From Halichondria panicea (lineage: Eukaryota; Porifera; Demospongiae; Suberitida; Halichondriidae), in contig NC_087392.1 in the NCBI RefSeq assembly GCF_963675165.1, positions 4,857,442 to 4,921,441 on the forward strand: 64,000 nucleotides of DNA. The letters run 5' to 3'. A program made the translations under genes and the position numbers. Of this stretch, positions 49,645-57,799 are shown in pieces. How positions within the stretch are numbered: the stretch's first letter is position 1; each line of letters opens with the position of its first letter. Under the pieces are notes generated by a model, which was not told where the DNA came from, did no database searches, and worked only from the letters and a program-made list of their open reading frames with translations.

Positions 49645-49825
49645 AGATCTGCTGGATGATAAGGACGTGGTGAGCATCACCTCCACCATGTTAGGTCACC
49701 AGACACGCCTCCTCGTGAGTATAGGCTACGGCTACCTCGGCCTAACAGACAGACTAGTAGAACCCATCATGTCACATAGGGACCGTCAAGAGAACTTCGT
49801 GTTGCTGTGGGCAACCAATAGATAG
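22428..49825 (+). CDS. LRRK: LRRK-type ROCO protein kinase (ANK-LRR-Roc-COR-kinase-propeller), 25 exons
   Basis: Exons: 22428-22617, 23848-23918, 24444-24549, 28936-29058, 29550-29661, 30446-33136, 33908-34095, 34415-34554, 35207-35329, 35634-35907, 36247-36382, 37217-37287, 40259-40387, 40723-41593, 41967-42225, 42772-43314, 43579-43794, 44024-44215, 44532-44682, 44968-45245, 45531-45893, 46677-46861, 47799-48256, 48894-49110, 49645-49825. All phases close, giving 2755 aa. Ankyrin repeats occupy about residues 1-400 and LRR blocks about 545-660, 770-830 and 1010-1080, separated by Ser-rich inserts. Roc has a P-loop (GLQKMGKT, G1111-T1118), DFGGQ (1203-1207) and THCD (1261-1264). COR spans about 1340-1830. 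The kinase has HGSFGDIY, K2061, E2085, YYD (2160-2162), DLG (2205-2207) and APE (2228-2230). A WD40-like propeller follows from about 2410. Established role of the family: GTP-regulated Ser/Thr kinase at endolysosomal membranes. The HRD arginine is Tyr here. An in-frame TGA lies upstream of the chosen ATG. ATTAAA is at about 49940. Confidence 0.92.
22647..22700. repeat. (CA)n microsatellite
   Basis: An uninterrupted CA run in intron 1 of the LRRK-type gene, just downstream of the donor. Confidence 0.95.
23518..23574. repeat. (CT)n microsatellite
   Basis: A pure CT tract in intron 1 of the LRRK-type gene. Confidence 0.95.
23935..24310. repeat. GT-rich satellite
   Basis: Several units of about 40 bp made of (GT)n followed by GGTGGTGGGTGGGTATGTGT, then a pure (GT)n run and a GTGCGT tract. 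It starts 17 bases after the exon 2 donor. Open frames on both strands here are artefacts of the dinucleotide repeat. Confidence 0.95.
24549..24735. repeat. 27-bp minisatellite in intron 3
   Basis: The unit GGTACTGGGTTATATCCAGA plus CCACACA repeats about eight times, with a variant ending CATCAGTACA. The array begins exactly at the exon 3 donor (G|GTACTG), so the donor-like GGTACTGG is present in every unit. Confidence 0.9.
25077..25085 (+). promoter_or_regulatory. TATA box in left subterminal repeat
   Basis: TATAAAAGG lies about 160 bases before the start codon of the P2RX7_C-like gene. Its inverted counterpart lies near the other end of the element. Confidence 0.5.
25239..25963 (+). CDS. 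P2RX7_C-like zinc-binding protein of the transposon (4 exons)
   Basis: Exons are 25239-25262, 25310-25466, 25523-25827 and 25880-25963, with GT-AG junctions and closing phases, giving 189 aa. Residues 86-94 read CPHCLCGPC, a CxxCxCxxC cluster of the kind found in the cytosolic ballast domain of animal P2X7 receptors. Further on come [13 protein letters not shown] and then [16 protein letters not shown] at residues 163-178, which aligns in pattern with the IR..FP...G.Y end of that domain (established for P2X7). There are no membrane segments, so this is the intracellular domain alone. In P2X7 the fold binds zinc and guanine nucleotide. Here, as the partner of a transposase in one element, a role in DNA binding or assembly is inference. 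The start is the first ATG after the TATA box. Confidence 0.75.
25994..28482 (-). CDS. DDE-type transposase candidate (14 exons)
   Basis: Exons: 28482-28236, 28184-28039, 27990-27884, 27834-27731, 27682-27573, 27523-27450, 27397-27288, 27226-27128, 27078-26986, 26927-26827, 26778-26626, 26578-26459, 26407-26250 and 26117-25994. Phases close to 581 aa. The N-terminus is basic (NRRKRPRH). A zinc ribbon is suggested by CSEC (115-118) and CRHC (142-145). Candidate catalytic acids are D243 or D247 in TDARHD, D309 in EVGHD and E456 in [15 protein letters not shown] and a C/H-rich insert (SNCHASSPC) lie between them. The order D-D-E with a preceding zinc ribbon matches a large animal transposase-like family usually annotated as uncharacterised. 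The C-terminus is acidic. No stop or frameshift interrupts it, so the copy may be young. Confidence 0.75.
28652..28660 (-). promoter_or_regulatory. TATA box in right subterminal repeat
   Basis: In reverse complement this reads TATAAAAGG, about 170 bases upstream of the transposase start. It mirrors the arrangement at 25077-25085. Confidence 0.5.
29687..29844. mobile_element. MITE of the CAGTGAAACCTGTCTA family
   Basis: The left end CAGTGAAACCTGTCTA is answered by TACAGGTTTCACTG at the right. The internal motif CCAGGTTAATGG (as reverse complement) is shared with copies at 34869-35154, 44813-44945 and 55663-55820. It lies in intron 5 of the LRRK-type gene. Confidence 0.75.
30306..30445. repeat. 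C-run plus (CA)n ending at a splice acceptor
   Basis: A poly-C run and a long CA run lead directly into the CAG acceptor of LRRK exon 6 at 30446. Confidence 0.9.
33828..33898. repeat. C-run plus (CA)n before exon 7
   Basis: Thirteen or more C residues followed by a pure CA run, then CTTGTACAG and exon 7 of the LRRK-type gene. Confidence 0.95.
34869..35154. mobile_element. MITE with internal triplication
   Basis: The ends GTGAAGCCTGTCTATTGTGG and GTTCACTGTA belong to the family at 29687-29844. The inner block CCTCTATAATACAGCCAGGT through TTTGGACCTGTGTTAGC occurs three times in tandem (period about 85 bp). It lies in an intron of the LRRK-type gene. Confidence 0.75.
36148..36240. repeat. (CA)n before exon 11
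   Basis: A CA run followed by CACCC repeats leads to the ACGTAG acceptor of LRRK exon 11. Confidence 0.9.
36390..36928. repeat. G-rich minisatellite, about 14 units
   Basis: The unit GACACCCGCCACTAGGGGGG plus AGGGTGGGG repeats about 14 times with length changes from 35 to 45 bp. It lies just after the exon 11 donor. The plus strand has many G runs of four to seven, so G-quadruplex formation in the transcript is possible. Confidence 0.95.
37150..37192. repeat. hexamer repeat GTCAGT
   Basis: About seven copies of GTCAGT in the intron before LRRK exon 12. Confidence 0.9.
37560..40135. repeat. three-copy segmental tandem repeat in intron 12
   Basis: The large units begin near 37610, 38640 and 39410. 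Each carries (GTTT)n, a CACCTGGATGCC..GCGTTTACAGCATGG block, a CTTACCTGGATGCTCTAGCA block, the segment AACAGAACTTGCACATGCGT and a tail ending AGGGTTTGCACTTTAGTGCT. Copies two and three are nearly identical over more than 600 bp. Units one and two also carry the GC-rich motif CCGAGGCGCGCGTGGGCGGC. No gene is encoded. Confidence 0.85.
40684..40722. repeat. (CA)n at the exon 14 acceptor
   Basis: A CA run merges into the CAG acceptor of LRRK exon 14. Confidence 0.9.
42226..42530. repeat. 33-bp minisatellite starting at the exon 15 donor
   Basis: The unit GTGGGTCACATGACTGTGTA plus TCGGGGTTTATGT repeats seven times exactly and about two more times imperfectly. The first unit contains the exon 15 donor (GAG|GTGGGT). 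Because the unit is a multiple of three and open, the exon frame would continue for 119 further codons, to 42582, if unspliced. Confidence 0.95.
43497..43578. repeat. C-run plus (CA)n at the exon 17 acceptor
   Basis: Poly-C followed by two CA tracts that end in the CAG acceptor of the first kinase exon. Confidence 0.9.
44813..44945. mobile_element. fragment of the CAGTGAAACCTGTCTA MITE family
   Basis: It contains GCAGGCCACCCTCTATAATA and TTTGGACCTGTGTTAGCAGG, shared with 34869-35154 and 55663-55820. The terminal repeats are incomplete. Confidence 0.6.
46933..47016. repeat. inverted repeat in intron 22
   Basis: ACCAAGAGTTCATTAGGA and TCCTAATGAACTCTTGGT are exact reverse complements separated by about 48 bases. 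It may be a small foldback element. Confidence 0.85.
47057..47755. repeat. about 60-bp minisatellite, about 11 units
   Basis: The repeated unit contains TATTGACCTCCCTAAAGAGA, then CCACCTCTCTATTGAGACCA, then CTGTCCCTACAATGCT. Unit length varies between about 57 and 70 bp. It lies in intron 22 of the LRRK-type gene. Confidence 0.95.
47757..47798. repeat. C-run plus (CA)n at the exon 23 acceptor
   Basis: Poly-C and a CA run reach directly into the CAG acceptor at 47798. Confidence 0.95.
49562..49644. repeat. (CA)n at the last acceptor of the LRRK-type gene
   Basis: A CA run of about 70 bases ends in the CAG acceptor of exon 25. Confidence 0.95.
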
Positions 49826-50529
49826 TTATGTTTTTATAGCGCTGGTATTTCAACGTGTGCCTTCTGTCAACTTTATGTTACGCTTGTTTGTATTACGCAT
49901 TTCACATTTTGTGCACTTATGATAACTTGTTTTTAATACAATTAAAGTCGTTTATGAGGTATCTGTGTTGACATCGTGGTGTGTGTGCATGATTAGGGTA
50001 TTTCAGGATTGCTTTTTACATGAATGTATAATGAAAACCATATAAATCACATTCGACTAAAAATACTGATAATAATTATATAGATCTATGAAACAGGAGT
50101 CGATCGATCATGCATGCATACAGCCTTGTCTCCAAAGTGAAGCAGCTCCTCTTAAGTCGAGGGTATCAATACCCAGAACGGATCACTGGGAATCACCTGC
50201 ACGGGGATATAGAATGTAGCTGCTCCATTTTTGGATGGGTATCTTTCACAACTAGGAAGTGGGAATAATGAAATCCTATTTTTGGTGCCCAAAATGGAGT
50301 TTTGTTATTGTTGTTGTTAGGGTCATTGTTGTATCTAGTGTCCCATGAGAAAGCAGGAAATGCCTTATATGTAAAATCAGGAGTGCATACATTCCTGCAT
50401 GGTAAAATACTTTCAATAGACCCGAGTCAGATGAGATGGGTGTAGGACTTCAGCTCTAGCTAGTCTCAGTCTGCCTACATAAAACTGAACTTTAGGCTGT
50501 GACATTTCTATATCTAGCAAATCAACAGT
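49826..50529. other. 3' UTR and intergenic region
   Basis: ATTAAA at about 49940 is a plausible polyadenylation signal for the LRRK-type gene. The remainder should hold the promoter and 5' UTR of the next gene. I see no TATA box or coding sequence. Confidence 0.4.
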
Positions 50530-53500
50530 ATGCAGTATCTTAGAGCGGACTCTGCAGACACTAAAGCAGCAGGGTTGCTGCAAAGATGTCGTCTACTCAC
50601 CCACTCTGCTGGCATCACCAACAAGACATGGGCAATAGATGACTACCTCATTGCACACTCTGATGTCAAGTTCAACAACAAGGTTATCGGCTACGGAACA
50701 TCGACGAAAGTTGAAGAAGCCGAACTATTCGGGATAGTGTGTGCCATAAAGATGCCCTACACACATTGCTCAAATATGGACACCGATTCAGAGGTTGGAG
50801 ACTTGGGACCGTCCTCTTTAAATCTCGGGTCCTCATCGAAACCGAAACTAGACGATCGCGGTTGGTCCGTCAGTAACCCTCAGAGGTCTCTAACGGAAGT
50901 GAAACTGAAAGTACCTCTTCGTAAATGTCGTAGTCACAGTTTTGACCCCACCCCCAGTAATAATTCTCTCTCGTTGACCACCAGACTGAGTGGAGCTGTG
51001 AGTTTGGATGGATTTGCAAAGATTTTGAAGGAGTGTCGAATGCTAAGCACTCTTCGTCATCCGAATATCGTGCAGTTTTATGGTGTGTGCTGGTTGGAGG
51101 AGGGAGAGGCAACAAAGGTCGCCATCGTTATAGAAGAATTCATGCTCCTCACACTCAGAGAAGTGGCCACTTCGTTCAAAGACAGTGAGTGAAAATTTTG
51201 TGTATTTCATGCCAGAAGTCACCCTATTACCCTAGCCAGGGATATATGTCGGTGCTAACCACATGTTTAGGCTATCCAAGTTGGTGTGTTGATTTGAGAT
51301 TGAAAACAGCCATCACTTGAGAAGTCTGAGTATATCCCTAGGCCTTACCCTTAGAGCGTGTTCTTATCTTGAGCTCATTGAGAAGTCTGAGTATATCCCT
51401 AGGCCTTACCCTTAGCTAATGCTGCGTGTTCTTATCTTGAGCTCATTGAGAAGTCTGAGTATATCCCTAGGCCTTACCCTTAGCTAATGCTGCGTGTTCT
51501 TATCTTGAGCTCATTGAGAAGTCTGAGTATATCCCTAGGCCTTACCCTTAGCTAATGCTGCGTGTTCTTATCTTGAGCTCATTGAGCTCATCCGCATGTT
51601 ATTTAGCCTGAGGCATTGTGTTGCTGTGCTTGTTGTCACTTAGTGCATATTTGCTCTTGTGTAACGACAAACTTGTATAACTGCAAGTGTTGATTGTTAA
51701 TTAAAACCTCTGTGTTTGTGTCTCCACACAGAGCTTGGTGAGGACATTCCTCTGGCCATGAAGCTCTCCCTGTTGAGTGACACTGCTCGAGGCCTCGCCT
51801 ACCTACACAGCCACGCCCCCTCCATCATCCATCCCGATATGGACGCTAGCGATGTCATGATCAGCTCTGCTATGGTGGCCAAAATCACCGATCTTTGCAA
51901 CGCTCAGTTTGGCTCATCAAAACAACAAGATGTGCACGCATTCGGACAAATCTCGGCGTGCACTATAGGACTGTCTCCAGAGGAGCTTAAACGACCTACA
52001 ACACTGACTGGAACAGAATCTGAACTTGTCTCAATCCTGATTCCATGCTTCTCGTCCGACACCCAATCCAGACCTCCCATTCCGAAACTGCTTAATCAAC
52101 TGGAGCAGCTGGCCAAGCGTGTCCCGTTCCAGCTGAGCCAGATGGGGTCCATGATGGTAGCCATTAAGGAGTGGAAGAGAGAGAGGTTAACAGAGTCCCC
52201 CGAGTTCAGTGAAGCACATCCACTGAAGCCGTCGGCGTCCATCGAAGAGCTACTCAAAGTCAAGGACCAACAACTGATTGAACTGCAAGTAAAGAATTCT
52301 GAGCTTGTGGCTACAAATCAGACGATTGAGAGGCAGCTGGCTGAACAAGAGGAGCAGCTGCAGAGAGCAGAGCCCACTGGTGAGTGGGGTGGTTGCTAGT
52401 AGGGATTCTCTGATCACAGCTATGGTACAATGAGTACAAGTGCTCGTGTGTGCACATTGTAGGGTTCAACATTCAGTTTTGTACACTAAGAGTTGAATTG
52501 TATTTTCATGATCAGTAGATCTTTATCCATTGTTCCTGGTTACCAAGGGTTTGGGTTCCTCCATAATTGCTCTTTTGTCTGACCAGAAGTCCTCTTATGA
52601 CGAAATGTGTGGAACCCACCTAGCTATAGTATGTATTTATATCTAAACAGTTCCTATGGTTACAATCTCATCCCCCCTGCAGAGATAAAGCTCTCGGATA
52701 TGCTGGCTGATCTCCATCAGGTGGTGGGGTGGCTCCTACTGGGCATCCATCTTGATGTCCCTCTGTCAGATCTACAGAAGATACGGCATCAGTTCAATGA
52801 GAACGTGGATCAGTGTAAGACGGAGATGCTTATCACTTATTCCAAACTGAAGGAGCCATCTTGGGTGGACATTGTGGATGCCTTGAGGAGATCGGGAGAA
52901 CGTGCACTGGCCGTGAGATTGGCACGCAAACATGGTAATGATTGTCACCTGACTTGTAAACATGGTAATGATTGCATGTCACCTGACAGGCTGGCTGTGT
53001 TTGGGCAATTCATCTACTAAGCTGTAATTTATCAAATAGGCCTGTTTCAGAGTTAACTTCGAGAGTCTGTTAGAACTTAAGTTGGAGCGTTCAAATTTAA
53101 AACTAAACATAATTATGCATTTAGTAGATGTTTTATATTCGGCCCCCACTAAACAGCCTATTGTTGCTATGCTTTAATCCATAGGAGTGATGTTGACACA
53201 TTAATCCGATATTCATGAACAGTTTGTGGTATGCCTGCCTGACTAGTCGTGCGCAGTTTATGTATGTAGCATAATTATGCTCACTCTATAAATTGTCCAT
53301 ATTTTGCTTCACTAGGGGTGACATTGACGGAGGAGGTCACAGAGTCTCAGGAGGAGGAGAGTGTTTCCGTTCTTCTACCAAACGGAACTTCTGAGGTGAG
53401 TACCATAATCACATACCTAATTGCATTCTTTGGTACTATATGTGGGAAGGTGCACATGTATAAGTGTTGTCATGACAATCCTGTAGTAATTTGGTGGCTC

Positions 53501-54299
53501 ACATAGCCGGGTAAATAATTAGATTAACGCCTTCTCTAATACACACACACTACAGGTTGAATCGGACGTCAAAGAACTAGTCCATTGTATTCACTCGAAA
53601 GACAGCGAACTTCAGAGCACAATCCAACAGCTTCATCGAGAGCAGGCATCAAAAGAGGACCTGGAACGAGAGCTAACTCACCTTAAAGAGAGTCTCTCAT
53701 CGATGGATGGCGGCGTTGGGGTCCAACAGAGCCGACAAACACTTACACAACAGCTGTTCTTGAAAGAGCGGGAGAGACACTACCTTTCTCTAGTGAGCAT
53801 GGGACAGCAAAACCAGAAGAACAAGAGTATGCACGGCAACGAGATCGATGTGATACTAGTCGAGAAAGATATGGAAATTCATCGAATGAAAACACAGCTC
53901 AAAGAAATTGAGTCGCAGTTTCGTATGGAAAAAACACGATCAGAAGAGCTGAAAACTAAACTGATTTCGCTTGAATCTGAGGTGACCATTAAAGATGCTC
54001 ATATCGGGGAACTGGAGAATTCTAAGAAGGAGCTGAATAAGTATTTAGCAGACGAGCGGCAGAGAGTGGACATGCTACTCATGAAGGTGGTTCCCCCTCC
54101 ATCTGTACAACCTGTCAGTCCGGTTAGCCCAGTTATCCCTGTCCCCCCGATCAGCCCCCCACCGGTCACTGTCAAAGAGGAGCCTGTCGTCTCTAATAGT
54201 AGCACTGAATTCGAACCTGTCAAAGAGGAGCCTGTCGTCTCTAATAGTAGGACTGAATTCGAACCTACACCTGTTAAGAACTGTTGTGTTATAGTGTGA
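50530..54299 (+). CDS. pseudokinase-death domain-coiled coil protein with CaaX-like end (5 exons)
   Basis: Exons are 50530-51184, 51732-52379, 52683-52934, 53316-53395 and 53556-54299. Phases close to 792 aa. The kinase-like domain has a glycine loop GYGTST (54-59), the VAIK-type lysine K74 in CAIK, and RHPNIVQFYGVCW. A Ser-rich insert of about 80 residues lies in the N-lobe. HPD (252-254) replaces HRD, D259 replaces the metal-binding Asn, and DLC (272-274) replaces DFG. No APE is seen and the C-lobe is short. Loss of these residues predicts a pseudokinase. Residues about 435-519 form a death-domain-like helical unit (LLLGIHLDVPLSDL; WVDIVDALRRSGERALAVRL). A coiled coil follows at about 555-690, then a Pro-rich stretch with two KEEPVVSNS repeats. 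The last residues are CCVIV, a possible prenylation site (CVIV) with an adjacent cysteine. Catalysis is unlikely; a membrane-bound death-fold scaffold is inference. Confidence 0.85.
51320..51595. repeat. 68-bp minisatellite, about four units
   Basis: The unit starts CATTGAGAAGTCTGAGTATA, continues TCCCTAGGCCTTACCCTTAG and ends TGTTCTTATCTTGAGCT. It lies in intron 1 of the death-domain gene. Confidence 0.9.
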
Positions 54300-54475
54300 C
54301 CTCTGACCTTATACCCCACCCCCTATTTTAACCTCTTCCGCTCTATTTTTTTGTCAAATTAAAATATTTTGTACTTTTGTTTTATAATTATTATTGTGTG
54401 ATATTATTGTTTGAAAAGTGAAGATATACAGTGCTTGATCATGAAAATTAATGTGAAAATCAAAAAATAAGGTCA

Positions 54476-56725
54476 TTACAAGCAGAATGAAATACCGGTG
54501 GGAGGTTTTGTTCTTAAATGAGAGCTATTGACATTTCTCAGAGTTAGTTTGTAGAGTTTGTTGGAGTACTGCTCGCTGCCCCCCTCCCCTCCGAACAAGT
54601 AGAGACCGCCCTTATCGTCAGGGAGAGCCGACGAACTGCCGCACAGATTAGGCAGCTTGTTGGAATAACACCAGGAGCCCTTGTTGTATAGGAACGAGCG
54701 GACTTTGACTGGGTTAGATTCGCATGTGATAGCGAGTAGGTATCCACCAATAGTTGTGATCTGAATAGGCTTGCTGGGAGGACTGGGCAGGTTCAACCAT
54801 ATACTAGAGGGTGGCTCCAATTCTGTGTTTTCGGACTGTAAGCTTGGGTCAGTTGTCAAGGAGATGCCTGTGGCTTGCTGGATGAGGGTTCGAATGCCTG
54901 CACACTTTATAGTGCCGTCGTCTTGATTGAGAATGTACCAGCTGTGCCCGCTAACGACTGAGGTGGTGGGGTAACATTTTACAGGGAGGGGAGGGGCATT
55001 CGTCCATCGCTTAGACGTGTGATCGTATATTTCCATATTGTAGTCCAGCGAACCTTTCTTACCCCCGGCAACAATCAGGAATCGATCGTAACCGATGACA
55101 ACCGGAGACACACGAGCGAATATCATTGGTGGAATGCAAGCATTCCAATTTTGTCCGTCTTTGTCTAAAGTGTAGATCTTGTTTGACGCAAGATTACCTG
55201 CCTCCTTCCCGCCAACTGCCACTAGGTTATTTTCAAACAGGGACATTCCGAACTGTTTCAGCGGACAGGTAGGGAGGTGGTCCCACAGTTGAAAGACCGG
55301 CTCAAACTTGTGGATGATACCGGCCAGTTTGGACTCTGTGACGTATCCACCCCCCACATAGAGTTCCCCTTTGAAGAGGACCCCCTGTGCTGCTTTGGTC
55401 CTGACGGGCATGTCCATACATCCCTTGTAGTGGACCTGAGCATGGAGGGAGAGAACAATGGTGAGACTGACGTTATCATCATATCTATATAAACAAACCA
55501 GAAACCATTCTAGTACCTAAAAAAACTATCCACTACTTAGGCATTAGCATCACTACTAATATAGACTGTTACGACCCCACTATCTGAAGGGTTAGAAATG
55601 CGGCAGTACCACAGTAACTGATCGCATACCGTGGTTACAGAATACACATACATGTACATGTACAGTGACGCCTGTCTCTATTGTGGTCTCCCTATAAGCA
55701 GGCCACCCTCTATAATACAGCCAGGTTAATGGTCTTCATAGCATGTGTTTGGACCTGTGTTAGCAGGCCACTTCTTTATTACAGCCACTGTGTTTGGTCT
55801 GCCCAAGGGGACCATTATAGGCACATGTCTACATAATTGCAAACTTAGAGAGAGCTCACCTGCCCTTGTGACTGGTAGCCACTGTCAGAGCAAGAATCTT
55901 CTTGTTGTTCTTTGTCACGTTTCAGTCCATACGGAGGCCCATCGTCAAGATCAGACGAGAACGAACTGTCATCACTAGAATCGTCCAATGAGATTATAGT
56001 TCTGCTCAGTCCAGGTAACTCTGACGCTAAATTTAATACTTGCATTTCTGTAAGGGTGGGTTGGTGGGTTAATATTCGATTGATTGATAAACATCTGTAA
56101 CCTAGAAACCATTGCTGTGCAGCGTGTGTATGTGGCTCAATAACAACACACAATACGTGCTTTAAAGACCACCTATTGTAAACATACCGGGAAGCTATGA
56201 CAACAACTATGACAACACAAGACTTGGTTTATGCGATAACCATGATTATAGATTATAACTAGTTGGGGTAGATAGCCATTTTAAGTGAATCTTGCCAAGC
56301 CACTGTGCACAGTAGCCCCAGAGCTGTTTATGGTTTCATACTATAGCCATCAGGAATTCTACTGTACCAAGGCATACTACACACTCTCCACGCCCCCCAC
56401 ACACATCACCACCCACACCCCACACACACATCACCATCCAAACCCCACACACACATCACCATCCAAACCCCACACACACATCACCATCCACACCCCACAC
56501 CCACCCTCATCATCCACACCCCACACCCCATACCCACCCTCACACTTCACCACCCATCCTCACCCACCCACCCTCATCATCCACACCCCACACCCCACAC
56601 ACACTCTCACCTTCTCCGCAGCCCTCTAGAGACACTGGGGTGATGCTGCTTTTGGGACTGTCCGTCGATTTCCCACACATGACATTTACAAAGACATCCT
56701 TCACATTAGCCACCCACTCTGCCAT
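54476..56725 (-). CDS. kelch-repeat protein 1 with acidic Ser-rich N-terminus (3 exons)
   Basis: Exons are 56725-56611, 56047-55860 and 55435-54476, giving 420 aa with closing phases. Residues 1-101 are non-kelch. They include a Ser/Asp cluster (SLDDSSDDSSFSSDLDD, 58-74) and DSGYQS at 93-98, which fits the DSGxxS consensus of beta-TrCP phosphodegrons (established motif). The cluster could be phosphorylated by CK1 or CK2-type kinases (inference). Residues 105-420 contain kelch-type blades seen as ELYVGGGY, NLVAVGGKEAG, RFLIVAGGKKGS and GLYLFGGEGGS. There is no BTB or BACK domain. It is a tandem paralogue of the next gene, sharing the LK(Q/W)FGM..VGGKE and KGSLDY blocks. It converges on the death-domain gene, with 176 bases between stop codons. 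Substrate or partner binding is likely; function is unknown. Confidence 0.85.
55663..55820. mobile_element. MITE copy (CAGTGAAACCTGTCTA family)
   Basis: It begins CAGTGACGCCTGTCTCTATT and contains GCAGGCCACCCTCTATAATA and CCAGGTTAATGGTCTTCATA. It lies in an intron of kelch gene 1. The right terminal repeat is degraded. Confidence 0.65.
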
Positions 56726-57799
56726 TGGCAACAATCACCTGTAGCAACACTCATACAGTAAATCACTTTGTATTGCCTAGAAATAACAAAACTTTAGGCT
56801 AAAGGTAACCTAGAAGTTGTTATGTCTGAAACTGAACACCCACTACAATTATTGGCATACATTAAAGAGCTAAGCTGGCACAAGAGCTTGTACAATGGCA
56901 GTTACTAGGTGCACATGTTGCCTATTTATAAGTCACTTCCCTATAAAGAAGCATGGGTTCCATTTCTTATGATATTCCACTGACAGTGATATAATATAAT
57001 ATATAGCGCTGGCTTTCAACAGTCATAATTAGTGGCAATTTGCAGCAATTAGTGTAGCCAACAAGTGTTGCCAAGTTACAATCACCCTTGCCATAGGAAT
57101 GGTGCTATATACAGCTAACGAGTAGCTATTTGCACTATAGCGGTTTAAATATTTGGCACTAGCGGTCTGGGGGCTGAGAGGGTCTGGGGGTGGCTGATCG
57201 ATGAGAGGGTGCGAGTGCAATTAGCAATGAATGAAGTCTGTCAAAATGTACGCCATCATATTAAATTATAGCGACGATTCCAGGCCTCTTGGAATTGAGG
57301 CTATATATAGCCATTATTAATAGATCTGTAGAGTGTCAAGTATCCACACACACTATATCTAGCAATAGCCACCCCCCCCCCCCCCCCCCCCTAGTGAACT
57401 ATCCCCTAGGGCCTAGGGGATAGTTCACTCACACACCACAGTTGGGGCAGTCAACTAGCTTGTAAACATTCATGCATTTATAATGGCATTATTGTACTAA
57501 ATGAAACCACATTTTGTCATACACAATATAAACATACAAGTCTAGTAGTCTACAGCATTGTAACTTTACCACAACTCACCTACCTCGAGCTGTAGACTAC
57601 AGTAGCTTCTTATGGGGCTACTGGTAGCGGTAGCCACTGAGATCGGTGCTGGTAAGATCTGTGTTTTATTATTGACTCTTCTATAATTAATCTATAACAT
57701 TATTCATGATGTTGGCTTGCAAAATGGTGGACAGTGTGAGGTATGTGTGAAATTGCTATAATAGGTGAATACAATCAATACACCATACACACATTATTG
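56726..57799. other. intergenic region between the kelch genes
   Basis: No gene is seen. It holds a poly-C tract at about 57372-57391, a perfect palindrome at 57393-57429 (18-bp arms, AGTGAACTATCCCCTAGG) and a dispersed GGCCTCTTGGAATTGAGGCT fragment near 57280. Confidence 0.5.
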
